Assembly: GCA_036171675.1 (NCBI GenBank)
Contig: JAVHRO010000080.1
Coordinates: 28,807-92,806, forward strand
DNA from: Vicingus sp036171675
GTDB taxonomy: Bacteria > Bacteroidota > Bacteroidia > Flavobacteriales_E > Vicingaceae
Length of the DNA: 64,000 nucleotides
Direction of reading: 5' to 3'
Each line of letters opens with the position of its first letter. Position 1 is the first letter of the stretch. Below, piece after piece: positions 52,926-62,356 of the stretch. Below the pieces are notes generated by a model that searched no databases, was not told the DNA's origin, and saw only the letters and a list, made by a program, of their open reading frames with translations. The position numbers and the translations under genes were made by a program.

Positions 52926-53237
52926 TTAATTTCTTTCAAATGTAAAAGTAACACTATTCTGAATAATATGAACAGTTTTGCAATGGCTTAAATATGTAAA
53001 TTCAAATGGTTTGTCAACCGAAAAAACTCCATTATTCATGCAAGTAAACAATCCTATGCATTCCACTATTCCTTCTGGCGAATAACGAGTTATTTCAAAA
53101 CCATTGCTTGTAGATTTCTGTTTTGTGATATAAAACCACGAACCTGCGCCTTCGCCTGATAGCCATTTTGCCCCAACTGGAATGAACTCATTTTTTAATG
53201 GTTCAACAAGAGTGGTATGTATGTGTTGTTTTTTCGT
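52926..53237 (-). CDS. Conserved-looking ORF with non-standard start
   Basis: A 312-bp open frame fills the gap between ribE and the SDR gene. It encodes KKQHIHTTLVEPLKNEFIPV, GAKWLSGEGAGSWFYITKQK, GFEITRYSPEGIVECIGLF and a tail with LSHCKTVHIIQN. The composition is like a real protein and there is no internal stop. No ATG, GTG or TTG exists between the ribE stop and the body; ACG at 53235-53237 (or ATA at 53247-53249) is the only plausible start. The GEGAGSWF region reminds me of the C-terminus of a Bacteroidota DUF family (DUF6695-like) but I am not sure. It is either a gene with a rare start or a 3' fragment. Confidence 0.5.
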   Translation of the reverse strand, partial: TKKQHIHTTLVEPLKNEFIPVGAKWLSGEGAGSWFYITKQKSTSNGFEITRYSPEGIVECIGLFTCMNNGVFSVDKPFEFTYLSHCKTVHIIQNSVTFTFERN

Positions 53238-53264
53238 ATTACAAAGTTTTATTAAAAAACGCGA

Positions 53265-53861
53265 TTATTTTGAAAATTGATTCATCAATTTTGCAACATA
53301 TTTTCCAATGATATCAAATTCTAGATTAATTAAATCACCTACACGAATTGTTCCAAAAGTGGTATGTTCAAATGTATAAGGTATAATACATACCGAGAAT
53401 TGATTTTTTTTAGAATTAACCACTGTTAAACTTACTCCATTTAAGGTTATCGAACCTTTTTCTACAGTAATGTTTTCTTGTTCTTTGGGCTCATATTCAA
53501 AGGTAAACATCCAGCTACCATTTTCTGAAGTTATACTTTTACATATTGCAGTTTGATCAACATGTCCTTGTACAACATGTCCATCAAACCTACCGTTAGC
53601 AGACATTGCACGCTCTAAATTAACTCGCCCTCCAACAACTAAACGCCCTAAATTAGTCTTTAACAATGTTTCTTTTATTGCAGTAACCGTATATTCTTTT
53701 TCTGTAATATTTATAATGGTTAGACAAACTCCATGGTGTGCCAAACTCTGATCAACTTTTAATTCGTTGATAAAATTGCATTTGAAGGTGAAATGAATAT
53801 TTTCACCTTCTTTTTCAATTTTAACTAGCGTTCCTAAATCTTCAATAATACCTGTAAACAT
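53265..53861 (-). CDS. ribE: Riboflavin synthase RibE
   Basis: Riboflavin synthase converts two 6,7-dimethyl-8-ribityllumazine molecules to riboflavin and a pyrimidine. The 198-residue protein starts MFTGIIEDLG and has the two lumazine-binding repeats: GVCLTI with GGRVNLERAM and FDGHVVQGHVD in the first, GVSLTVV with LINLEFDIIGKYV in the second. Length is standard. It lies 25 bp after the T9SS cargo gene on the same strand. Other rib genes are not here. Confidence 0.95.
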   Translation of the reverse strand: MFTGIIEDLGTLVKIEKEGENIHFTFKCNFINELKVDQSLAHHGVCLTIINITEKEYTVTAIKETLLKTNLGRLVVGGRVNLERAMSANGRFDGHVVQGHVDQTAICKSITSENGSWMFTFEYEPKEQENITVEKGSITLNGVSLTVVNSKKNQFSVCIIPYTFEHTTFGTIRVGDLINLEFDIIGKYVAKLMNQFSK

Positions 53862-53885
53862 GGTAAAAAGTTTTTTTTGTTGACG

Positions 53886-56465
53886 TTATTTGTTACTTAA
53901 TAAACTAATATATCCTTTTATTACTCTGGATTTAAGCCCATTTAAATAAATTTCATTGATATTACAAACATAGAAATAAACTCCATCAGAACATAATTTT
54001 CCGCTTTTTTCATTTTTTCCATCCCACATTATTTGTGGGTCGGTGGTTTCAAAAACCAAGTTTCCCCAACGGTTATAAACTTTTAATTCAACCGACTCCA
54101 CATACTGATATGGAAATGGTTTAAAGTAATCGTTAAACCCGTCGTTGCCTGGTGTAAAAACATTTGGCAAGGTGTATTTCGGACAATTATCTACACAAAT
54201 GGAATCGGCATAACTGCTTTCGTTTCCAACCGAATCTATAGCTACCATCACATAACAACCTGCAATAGAATTTAAATTGTTATGTGTAAATGAAAATACA
54301 TTTCCATCATGAATTGTGGTAACCAAATAATAATCACCATTAAGGGTGTCCTTTTTATAAATCTTATATCCCAACACATCACTATCGCATGCATGGGTTG
54401 TTAAATTGGTCCAACTAATGTTGTTCTCGTGAAGTTCGCAGTTGGCATTAACGTCTATTATTGGTGTGCAAGGCTTTACATTATCAATAGGTTCTGCACA
54501 GTTTTGTTGAGAATAATTAATAATTGGGCTTATTAATCCAGCCGAATAATAACTTCCCATACTTTTTACTTGATAACAATACGTTTGACCATTCACCAAT
54601 GCCGTGTCAACATAGTTCGAATTAGCAGTAATTGCTATAGAATCGTAAATCAACGTAATTGGGTTTTGCTTATAAATTACATGTTCGGTATTGGTCCAAG
54701 GTACAGCTTCGTTCCACGTAATTGTTAATCGGTTATCTGAAGGAATTAATTTTAAAAATACCGACGAAGCAACGGTTGATTGTCCCATTAATTTATGCTC
54801 ACCTGATGTAAGATTATACATATTGATACGATAAAAATATTGAAAATCTTTCGTGTTTAATAGTGTATCTGTATAAGTAGTGTCATTAACAGTTATGGTA
54901 GAATCAACAAGATTCATTGTTGATGAAAATTGTTGACCTCGATAAATTAAATATTTATAGGGGCCAGGATATAGAATTGTATCAAATTCGGTAGGTTTCG
55001 ACCAGGATAAAAACAAGGAGCCGTTTGTAGTTGATGTGCCGTTAATACTCACGTTAGTAATAATAGGAACATCTTTAATAAGTTGTTCACAAACCTCGTT
55101 GGAGGCTTTGCTCTCTGACCCATCTGGATAATAAGCGATTATTCTGTAGCAATAAGTTATTCCTGCATTTAATCCTAACCCGTTATTATTGTCAACATAG
55201 TTTGTGTCATAAATATTGCTTGTTTCACCAATTAATTGAAAATTGGTATAAGCAGGGATTCCAGGTTCGCAATAAGCAGGATTCCAGCCAGATGGACCTT
55301 GTTTTCGGTAAATTTTATATTTTAATGCTTGATTGCATGGGGTTTTGTTCCAATGCAATGCAATAGCATTGCTTAACACGGAGGCGTTCAAATTTTGAGG
55401 AGCTTGAGCAAGCACTTTTAAAAACAAGGTATGAAAATCGACCAAATTCGGATTGCCATCATCCAATGCTTTAAAGGATAAAATATAATTACTTTGACGC
55501 ACATTCAAACAGCCCGGAACCCAAGTAAATGTTCCGTTTACATTACTTGAAAGCGCTGTAGTGGAAAATGAAGCTGGATTTGATGAAGAAAAAAGAGGTC
55601 CACCTGTTGCTGTAAAATTAACCGCATTACCATCTGGGTCAGTGGCATTCAATGGTAAATTTAACGTGTCGCCAACCACAATACACGTGTCGGTAGGTCC
55701 AACAATAGTTGGCGGATTGTTGCTGCAAGCAGTTACCGTAATTTGCATATCTCTTAAAATACTGCCAATTTTTACCCCATATCGATACTCGTCAACTCTA
55801 ATTGAAACATTGTATTCTCCAATAGCAATAGGAGATTCCCATATCAAATCGCCTGTAATTCCATTTACCGAAATATAGCTCGATGCTTGTGGAAAGGTAT
55901 AACCTGCAATAGGGTCTCCATTAGTTTGTTTACTTTGCTCCATGCTAAAATAAAGGCTATCTCCTTCAATATCCCAAGCCCCTGGATTATGTGTGTATGT
56001 TTTTCCAACACAAGCATTATCAATAGGAGCGTTAAGCAACACGGGTGAATTATTTACCCCAATAAATGGATTGATAATTAACGTTGATTCTACGTAAAAA
56101 ACAACATTTACTGAGTTTGGAATATTAATAATACTAGCATTTCTGTTTGGATCTTCAACATGGAGAATGTAAGGAATTGGGCTTGCTCCAGGATAGGTAT
56201 GATTAGCAATATAAACGTTTTTAGAAATATCATTTCCTAATGAAGTTACAGAAATTCTATCTATTGAATCTAAAGGAGAGCCATCGCCCCAAAATATTTC
56301 CAACCTCGGTCTGTCGGCAGGACTTGATTCTTTAACATAGGTTGTTACCGTTATTTCATAAGTAAATCCTGCAATATGGCGATAGGTAATTTCTCCCGCT
56401 CTATTATGTGTAGCAAAGGCCTGAACAGAAATCAATAAGAACAATATGTAAAGTAGTTTCTTCAT
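53886..56465 (-). CDS. T9SS type B sorting-domain surface protein
   Basis: An 859-residue exported protein (signal peptide 1-18). It contains N-terminal beta domains (about 20-250) with SINVNGITGDLIWESP-like motifs, a cadherin-like PxDPDGNAVNF stretch, several fibronectin-type III-like units (ALHWNKTPCNQALKYKIYRK, LFLSWSKPTEFD, ISWTNLTTHACDSDVLGYKIYKK) and a gliding-motility-type C-terminal domain: PNVFTPGNDGFNDYFKPF, VYNRWGNLVFE and WDGKNEKSGKLCSDGVYFY. That last domain directs secretion by the type IX system. Probably a surface adhesin; target unknown. Confidence 0.88.
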   Translation of the reverse strand: MKKLLYILFLLISVQAFATHNRAGEITYRHIAGFTYEITVTTYVKESSPADRPRLEIFWGDGSPLDSIDRISVTSLGNDISKNVYIANHTYPGASPIPYILHVEDPNRNASIINIPNSVNVVFYVESTLIINPFIGVNNSPVLLNAPIDNACVGKTYTHNPGAWDIEGDSLYFSMEQSKQTNGDPIAGYTFPQASSYISVNGITGDLIWESPIAIGEYNVSIRVDEYRYGVKIGSILRDMQITVTACSNNPPTIVGPTDTCIVVGDTLNLPLNATDPDGNAVNFTATGGPLFSSSNPASFSTTALSSNVNGTFTWVPGCLNVRQSNYILSFKALDDGNPNLVDFHTLFLKVLAQAPQNLNASVLSNAIALHWNKTPCNQALKYKIYRKQGPSGWNPAYCEPGIPAYTNFQLIGETSNIYDTNYVDNNNGLGLNAGITYCYRIIAYYPDGSESKASNEVCEQLIKDVPIITNVSINGTSTTNGSLFLSWSKPTEFDTILYPGPYKYLIYRGQQFSSTMNLVDSTITVNDTTYTDTLLNTKDFQYFYRINMYNLTSGEHKLMGQSTVASSVFLKLIPSDNRLTITWNEAVPWTNTEHVIYKQNPITLIYDSIAITANSNYVDTALVNGQTYCYQVKSMGSYYSAGLISPIINYSQQNCAEPIDNVKPCTPIIDVNANCELHENNISWTNLTTHACDSDVLGYKIYKKDTLNGDYYLVTTIHDGNVFSFTHNNLNSIAGCYVMVAIDSVGNESSYADSICVDNCPKYTLPNVFTPGNDGFNDYFKPFPYQYVESVELKVYNRWGNLVFETTDPQIMWDGKNEKSGKLCSDGVYFYVCNINEIYLNGLKSRVIKGYISLLSNK

Positions 56466-56561
56466 GTATAAAGACTAAAATTAGTCCTTTTCAGTTTAGT
56501 AGTTTGGAAGGTTAAGTATTTATCTCCTAAACTTATAAACTAGTAACCTTTTATACTCTTT

Positions 56562-57689
56562 TCAATAATTAATTACTTGTTGCTCTATGTCTTTTGGTAA
56601 ATCCCTATATTCATATTCTTGTGTTCTCAACTGAGGTTCAAATCCAGCTTTTTTTATAGATTGTTGAATTCCATCTGCAGTAAAACGGTGTGGTGCACCT
56701 GCAGCTGAAACTACATTTTCTTCAATCATAATTGAACCAAAATCGTTTGCACCAGCATGTAAACATATTTGAGCCGTTTTTTCTCCCACCGTTAACCAAG
56801 AAGCCTGAATGTTTTCAATGTTTGGCAACATTATTCTACTTAAAGCAATCATCCTGATATATTCATCATCAGTAACATGACTTGAAATACCTTTAACTCT
56901 TTTTAATAACGTGCCATCGTCCATAAACGGCCATGGAATAAATGCAATAAACCCTTTTGAATTCGCTGGTTTTTCAGCTTGAACTTCTCTTAACCAAACC
57001 AAATGTTCAAACCGCTCGGTTAGCGTTTCAATATGCCCAAACATCATGGTTGCTGTTGTTGTTAAATTTAATTGATGAGCAGCACGCATCACTTCTAACC
57101 ATTCTCTTCCAGAACATTTTCCTTTTGAGATTAAGCGTCTAACCCTATCATTCAAAATTTCAGCACCAGCACCAGGCAACGAGTCCAACCCTGCACTTAT
57201 TAACGCAGACAACACTTCTGTGTGCGACAACCCCTCTAACTTACTAATATGAGCAATTTCAGGAGGACCTAACGCATGAAGTTTAATATTCGGAAAAATT
57301 TCTTTTATCCCCGAAAAAGTATCCATGTAAAATTTTAACCCTAATTCTGGATGATGGCCCCCTTGTAACAACAATTGATTTCCGCCATATTTAATAGTTT
57401 CTTCAATTTTTACTTTGTATTGCTCCATTGAAGTAATGTAGGCATCGGCATGTCCAGGTATTCTATAAAAATTACAAAACTTACAATTAGCAATACAAAC
57501 ATTGGTAGTGTTTAAGTTACGATCTATAATCCACGTTACTTTATTACTATTTTGTTTTTTAATTTTTTTCAACTCATTACCAACATACATCAATTCAGTA
57601 GTAGAGGCATTTTTAAATAAAAATTCTCCTTCTTCAGCACTTAAAAATTCAAAATTTAATGCCTTTTCTAACACTAGTTGTACCTGCAT
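56562..57689 (-). CDS. mqnC: Cyclic dehypoxanthinyl futalosine synthase MqnC
   Basis: MqnC is a radical SAM enzyme of the futalosine route to menaquinone. From the ATG at 57687-57689 the protein has 375 residues with the cluster motif VCIANCKFC (Cys65, 69, 72), TTNVC, GGNQLLLQGGHHPELGL, LHALGPPEI, DSLPGAGAEIL and TATMMFGHIET, the pattern of MqnC rather than MqnE. A TTG at 57755 would add 22 residues but lies inside a promoter -7 box (57753-57760), so it is not used. Other mqn genes are not in the window. Confidence 0.9.
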   Translation of the reverse strand: MQVQLVLEKALNFEFLSAEEGEFLFKNASTTELMYVGNELKKIKKQNSNKVTWIIDRNLNTTNVCIANCKFCNFYRIPGHADAYITSMEQYKVKIEETIKYGGNQLLLQGGHHPELGLKFYMDTFSGIKEIFPNIKLHALGPPEIAHISKLEGLSHTEVLSALISAGLDSLPGAGAEILNDRVRRLISKGKCSGREWLEVMRAAHQLNLTTTATMMFGHIETLTERFEHLVWLREVQAEKPANSKGFIAFIPWPFMDDGTLLKRVKGISSHVTDDEYIRMIALSRIMLPNIENIQASWLTVGEKTAQICLHAGANDFGSIMIEENVVSAAGAPHRFTADGIQQSIKKAGFEPQLRTQEYEYRDLPKDIEQQVINY

Positions 57690-57737
57690 ATCGTCTGTTT
57701 TATCTAATTCAAAAATTGAAAAACCTTTAATTATTAC

Positions 57738-57760
57738 TACTTTTGAACAATTCAAAGTTA
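57738..57760. promoter_or_regulatory. Overlapping divergent promoters, mqnC and M17 peptidase
   Basis: TACTTTTG on the plus strand (57738-57745) and TAACTTTG on the minus strand (57753-57760) are both exact TAnnTTTG boxes, only 7 bp apart. They would start transcripts near 57752 (plus) and 57746 (minus), so polymerases at one would block the other. The upstream -33 elements are not clear. Confidence 0.6.
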
Positions 57761-57778
57761 CTATAAAATTTATCGTGA

Positions 57779-59185
57779 ATGGAAATAAAAAAAATTAGCA
57801 AAATTGCTCCAAAAAACCATGTTGCATTTCTTGTAAGTAGTGAAAAAGACTTGGATAATTCATTGTTTTCAAAAGAAGAATTAAGTTTTATTAAATCTCA
57901 ATATAAAGACGATAATAAATTGGTTATGATTAATCGATTTTCGTCTATTGTTTTTATATTGTTTACTGCAAAACTAAATGATTATAAAGCCAAACAAACA
58001 TCGCGTAAACTGGCTAGTCAACTAGTTGAAATTTCAAATAAATTAAAAATAAAGTCATTAATTGTTTGTTCAACCGTTGCCACCACTACTACGTTTATTG
58101 AAGGGTTGTTATTGTCAGATTATCAGTTTTTAAACTATGTAACTGATAAAAAAATAAATTCACTTAAAAAAGTAGAACTAGTTGCAAAAATTTCTGCTAA
58201 CGAACTAAATGAAATCATCATTTTGGCTGAAGCCACCAACTTGGCTAAAGACTTAGTAAACGAGCCGGTCTCTTTTCTTAACGCTACACAATTGGGAGAA
58301 GAAGCAAAAAAAATTGCAAAAATTGCTGGTTTTAAAATTGAAGTCTTTGGTAAATCAAAAATAGAAACCCTAAAAATGGGTGGTTTACTGGCTGTAAACA
58401 AAGGAAGTCTTGACCAACCCACTTTTTCAATTTTAGAATGGAACCCAGCAAAAGCTAAAAACAAAAAACCAATTATTTTGGTTGGAAAAGGTGTTGTTTA
58501 CGATACTGGTGGATTAAGTTTAAAACCTACACCCAACTCTATGGACACCATGAAATGCGATATGGGTGGCGCTGCTGCAGTTATAGGCGCTTTTTATGCC
58601 ATTGCAAAAAACAACTTACCTTTTCATGTTATTGGATTAATTCCTGCAACCGACAATAGACCTGGTGGAAATGCTTATGCACCCGGCGATGTAATTGTAA
58701 TGCACAACAAAAAAACTGTTGAAGTGTTAAATACCGATGCTGAAGGTCGGATGATTTTAGCCGACGCCTTAAGTTATGCTCAAAAATATAAACCCGAATT
58801 GGTGTTAGATATTGCTACACTTACTGGTGCTGCTGCCGCTGCCATTGGTCATTATGGCATTGTAGCTATGGGAAATGCGCATGACAACGTAATGAACAAA
58901 TTAAAAGAAAGCGGAAACAATGTTTATGAACGAATCGTTGAATTTCCTTTTTGGGAAGAATATGAAGAACAATTAAAATCAACAATTGCTGATATGACAA
59001 ATTTGGGAAATGGTTCTGGCGGCGCAATTACTGCTGGAAAATTTCTTGAAAAATTTACCGATTATCCTTACATTCATTTGGATATTGCTGGTCCTGCATT
59101 TATCAAAAAACCTGTTGATTATATTTCTCAAGGTGGAACTGGTGTAGGTGTGCGATTGTTTTACGATTTTATTAAGAATTACTAA
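57779..59185 (+). CDS. Leucyl aminopeptidase (M17 family)
   Basis: A 468-residue cytosolic zinc aminopeptidase that removes N-terminal residues from peptides. N-terminal domain about 1-150, catalytic domain from about 160: VGKGVVYDTGGLSLKP with Lys and Asp ligands, MDTMKCDMGGAAAV, and the signature NTDAEGRMILADAL; ATLTGAAAAAIG follows. Length is typical. Its promoter overlaps that of mqnC. A repeat-filled 88-bp gap separates it from pdxA. Confidence 0.93.
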   Translation: MEIKKISKIAPKNHVAFLVSSEKDLDNSLFSKEELSFIKSQYKDDNKLVMINRFSSIVFILFTAKLNDYKAKQTSRKLASQLVEISNKLKIKSLIVCSTVATTTTFIEGLLLSDYQFLNYVTDKKINSLKKVELVAKISANELNEIIILAEATNLAKDLVNEPVSFLNATQLGEEAKKIAKIAGFKIEVFGKSKIETLKMGGLLAVNKGSLDQPTFSILEWNPAKAKNKKPIILVGKGVVYDTGGLSLKPTPNSMDTMKCDMGGAAAVIGAFYAIAKNNLPFHVIGLIPATDNRPGGNAYAPGDVIVMHNKKTVEVLNTDAEGRMILADALSYAQKYKPELVLDIATLTGAAAAAIGHYGIVAMGNAHDNVMNKLKESGNNVYERIVEFPFWEEYEEQLKSTIADMTNLGNGSGGAITAGKFLEKFTDYPYIHLDIAGPAFIKKPVDYISQGGTGVGVRLFYDFIKNY

Positions 59186-59186
59186 A

Positions 59187-59222
59187 GAAGACCGAAGTTG
59201 GAAGACCAAAGTCCGAAGTTGG
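59187..59222. repeat. Dispersed repeat, reverse copy
   Basis: Two near-copies of CCGAAGTTGGAAG separated by a few bases lie between the aminopeptidase gene and pdxA. The 21 bases at 59187-59207 are the exact reverse complement of 7173-7193 inside the Met/Cys leader ORF. Further short words (AATGACC, ACTAATGGCTAATGACC) follow up to 59260. Confidence 0.75.
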
Positions 59223-59273
59223 AAGCAACAAATGACCATTGACTAATGGCTAATGACCAAAAACGAGAAAAAT

Positions 59274-60323
59274 ATGTCAAAAAGAACAAACGATAAAATT
59301 AGAATAGGAATTAGCATTGGCGATTATAACGGAATTGGTTTAGAAGTAATCATAAAAACATTTATGGACCAACAAATTTTGGAATTATGTACCCCAATTG
59401 TTTATGGCTCTACTAAACTTGCCAATAATTATCGCAAAACGTTGGAGGTTAGTGAATTTAGCTTTAATAAAATTGCTAAAGCCGACGAATCCAGTCCAAA
59501 AAGAGCCAACATGGTAAGTTGTTGGAGTGAGGAGGTTGAGTTAACCATTGGAAAATCTACCGAAAGTGCTGGAAAATATGCTTTTTTATCATTAGATGCC
59601 GCATGTAAAGATTTATTTGATGGTAAAATCGATGCTCTAGTTACTGCTCCAATCAATAAAGACAATATACAATCTGATAATTTTAAATTTACAGGCCATA
59701 CCGAATACCTCACCGACAAATTTGAAGGTGATTCATTAATGTTGCTTACCAACGAAAACTTAAAAGTAGGTATTGCAACAAACCATATTGCTGTTAAAGA
59801 TATTGCAAAATCGCTAACCGTTGACCGAATTTTTTCCAAACTAAAAATTCTAAACAAAAGTTTAATACAAGATTTTGCAATTAATAGCCCCAAAATAGCT
59901 GTATTAGGCTTAAACCCACATGCCGGCGATAATGGATTAATTGGTAAAGAAGAGCAAGAAATTATTACACCTGCCATAAACAATGCAAAAAGTATAGGGC
60001 TTCAGGTTTTCGGACCTTATCCTGCCGATGGTTTTTTTGGCTCCGCCAATTACAAAAAATTTGATGCTATTTTAGCCATGTATCACGACCAGGGTTTAAT
60101 TCCATTTAAAACCTTATCGTTTGGTGAGGGTGTTAATTTTACCGCTGGTTTAAACATTATTAGAACTTCACCCGATCACGGTGTGGCTTACGATATTGCT
60201 GGTAAAAATATTGCCAACGAACAATCATTCCGTTCAGCTATCTATCAAGCCATTGATATTTATAGAAACCGCCAAATGGATGCTGAGATTAATGAGAATG
60301 TGTTGAAGGTTGGGAAAAAATAA
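59274..60323 (+). CDS. pdxA: 4-hydroxythreonine-4-phosphate dehydrogenase PdxA
   Basis: PdxA oxidises 4-phosphohydroxy-L-threonine with NAD on the way to pyridoxine 5'-phosphate. From ATG 59274 the protein has 349 residues: GISIGDYNGIGLEV at the start, TAPINKDNI, FTGHTEYL (metal/substrate His), GLNPHAGDNGLIGKEE, AMYHDQGLIPFK and IIRTSPDHGVAYDIAG. An ATG at 59253 would add seven residues but arises in repeat sequence. It is 10 bp upstream of the acyltransferase gene. Confidence 0.94.
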   Translation: MSKRTNDKIRIGISIGDYNGIGLEVIIKTFMDQQILELCTPIVYGSTKLANNYRKTLEVSEFSFNKIAKADESSPKRANMVSCWSEEVELTIGKSTESAGKYAFLSLDAACKDLFDGKIDALVTAPINKDNIQSDNFKFTGHTEYLTDKFEGDSLMLLTNENLKVGIATNHIAVKDIAKSLTVDRIFSKLKILNKSLIQDFAINSPKIAVLGLNPHAGDNGLIGKEEQEIITPAINNAKSIGLQVFGPYPADGFFGSANYKKFDAILAMYHDQGLIPFKTLSFGEGVNFTAGLNIIRTSPDHGVAYDIAGKNIANEQSFRSAIYQAIDIYRNRQMDAEINENVLKVGKK

Positions 60324-60333
60324 ATAAAAGCAA

Positions 60334-61470
60334 ATGAATAATTCTAACAAAATCTATTTTCAACATCTTGATGTGGTTCGTTTTATTGCAGCATTTATGA
60401 TTGTAATACTACATACTTATGATGCCTATAATGGTTGGTTTGGTCATTTACAAATTCTTGTTGATAAGGAAACCCAATCCTTTACTTTTTTTGGGAAATT
60501 AATGAATCAATTTTTTGAAAATTTAGGCACTGGTGTTGATATTTTTTTCTTAATAAGTGGCTTTTTAATCACCTATATATTGTTACAAGAAAAGGAAAAA
60601 TTTGATAAAATAAATATTTTCAAATTTATGATAAGAAGGTCTTTACGTATCTGGCCCTTGTATTTTTTAATAATTGCATTTACTCCTTTTTTGGTTAGTT
60701 GGCTAGATTCAGATTCGCCAAATTATTTATATAACCTTTTTTTTATTAATAATTTCGGAACAATTCATACTCAAACTTGGACTTATCCTTTTAGTCATTT
60801 TTGGTCAATTTGTATTGAAGAACATTTTTATTTGGTTTGGCCTTTCGTTGTGGCATTTATTCCTAAAAAGAGGCTTTTAAATACTTTTTACTTATTTATT
60901 ATTGCGAGCATTTTATTTAGAATATATATTTTCTATACATCTGATAATGTGTGGTATAATTTGTTTTTACATACCTTAAGCAGAATAGATGTTATTGTTA
61001 TTGGAGCAATTGGTGCGTATTATTATTCAGAAAATAGAATAGATTTTAATTTAGGGAAAACACTTAGAATAGCAATCTATGCAATACTTTTGCTTGCCCT
61101 GTGTATAGAGCCAATTGTTTTGTGGAACACTGTTTTTTTGGTAGGATTTAAAAAATATTTTTATATTTTAATTTTTTCGGTTCTTTTATTAGATTTTAAC
61201 CTTAATAGTAATTTTAAACACTTTTTACCAGCCAAAAGTATATTCCATTATTTAGGTAAAGTTTCATATGGGATTTATATGTATAGCAATGTAATACTGC
61301 TTATTGTGGTAAAAAAAATAATGTGGTTGTATGAATTTAAAAGTCCTTTCTTGTTTTTTGTCATTGTATTTAGTTTAGCAATCTTAATTCCAATAATTAG
61401 TTATGAATTGTTTGAAAAACAAATATTAAAATTAAATAAATATTTTAGAGTAATTGAAACTGAAAGGTAA
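60334..61470 (+). CDS. Acyltransferase-3 family membrane protein
   Basis: A 378-residue protein with about ten membrane helices of the OafA/YrhL type, which move acyl groups onto sugars of cell-surface polymers. Motifs: HLDVVRFIAAFMIVILHTYDAY near the N-terminus with the conserved His and Asp/Arg region, GVDIFFLISGFLITYIL, RRSLRIWPLYFL and HFWSICIEEHFYLVWP. No fused SGNH domain. It may belong to a surface-polysaccharide region that continues past the window. Substrate unknown. Confidence 0.9.
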   Translation: MNNSNKIYFQHLDVVRFIAAFMIVILHTYDAYNGWFGHLQILVDKETQSFTFFGKLMNQFFENLGTGVDIFFLISGFLITYILLQEKEKFDKINIFKFMIRRSLRIWPLYFLIIAFTPFLVSWLDSDSPNYLYNLFFINNFGTIHTQTWTYPFSHFWSICIEEHFYLVWPFVVAFIPKKRLLNTFYLFIIASILFRIYIFYTSDNVWYNLFLHTLSRIDVIVIGAIGAYYYSENRIDFNLGKTLRIAIYAILLLALCIEPIVLWNTVFLVGFKKYFYILIFSVLLLDFNLNSNFKHFLPAKSIFHYLGKVSYGIYMYSNVILLIVVKKIMWLYEFKSPFLFFVIVFSLAILIPIISYELFEKQILKLNKYFRVIETER

Positions 61471-61599
61471 ATGCTCCTATATTGTTAATGTTGAATAAAT
61501 ACAAGCCCACCTATTTTTTATTGACACCTCTTATCTTTGCTATTTCTTTATTATAAAAAACCGCTCGGCGTTGTTTTCATTTATTGATGTGGCAAAAAT

Positions 61600-62220
61600 A
61601 TGATTGTAGGTGATTTTGATGGGGATGATAAAGATGAGCTATTTTATGTTCAGACGAGCAATAACGCAGCATGGGCGGTATCTCAAGATATGATTTTAAA
61701 CCCTGATTGGAGTTCGAGTTGGAGCTGGAATTGGACTGCAAATCCTGAATATACAGTACCCTTTATAGATGATTGGTCATTAGCGTCAAATGTATCTAGT
61801 ATAACAAAATATTTTTTAATAAAAGCTATAGCAAATGAGCCAAGTTATTTATTAGCTATGCGGAAATTTGATGGATACAATCCTTGTGATAATTTTATTG
61901 TTAATATGTATAAACCAAATGTTTCTACTAATTTCAAATTAACTGATAGCGATTTAGCAATGGATGTCAATAATTTTGAGCCTGTAAATAACTTTAAATT
62001 ATTCCCAAATCCTTCTTCTTGGAAAATACAAATACATTCTGAGAATTTGGTTATAAACGGTGTAGAAATTTTTGATATTAGAGGGCAATTAATATTTAAA
62101 AATAGTTATGGCTTAGAGAATGATATTCAAGTTGATATTTCAGACAAACCTACTGGTATCTATTTTGTAAAAATTATTTCTAGCAATAATATACCAGTTG
62201 AAAAAATCATAAAAAACTAA
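61600..62220 (+). CDS. T9SS type A sorting-domain protein, N-terminally truncated
   Basis: A 206-residue ORF with FG-GAP/VCBS-like sequence right at its start (IVGDFDGDDKDELFYV) and a type A sorting domain at the end (NNFKLFPNPSS, IFDIRGQLIF, IDKPTGIYFVKI-like KPTGIYFVKI and VEKIIKN). There is no signal peptide, and an in-frame TGA lies five codons before the ATG, so the protein cannot enter the Sec pathway as annotated. T9SS cargo need a signal peptide, so this looks like the 3' remnant of a longer cargo gene. Confidence 0.65.
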   Translation: MIVGDFDGDDKDELFYVQTSNNAAWAVSQDMILNPDWSSSWSWNWTANPEYTVPFIDDWSLASNVSSITKYFLIKAIANEPSYLLAMRKFDGYNPCDNFIVNMYKPNVSTNFKLTDSDLAMDVNNFEPVNNFKLFPNPSSWKIQIHSENLVINGVEIFDIRGQLIFKNSYGLENDIQVDISDKPTGIYFVKIISSNNIPVEKIIKN

Positions 62221-62356
62221 CAGAAATCTAAACTAAAATATTAAAGAACTCCCTTTTTACAGGATATTTCTTTTATTCATTTTTTGCGATTAAATTTGAA
62301 AATATTTTATCGAATATCATTTTTTTAAAATCCAAAAAATTAATACTTAGATTCCT

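Noticed and set aside
57690..57755. TTG start and 22 extra residues for MqnC
   Set aside because: The TTG lies within a -7 promoter box, so it would not be transcribed.
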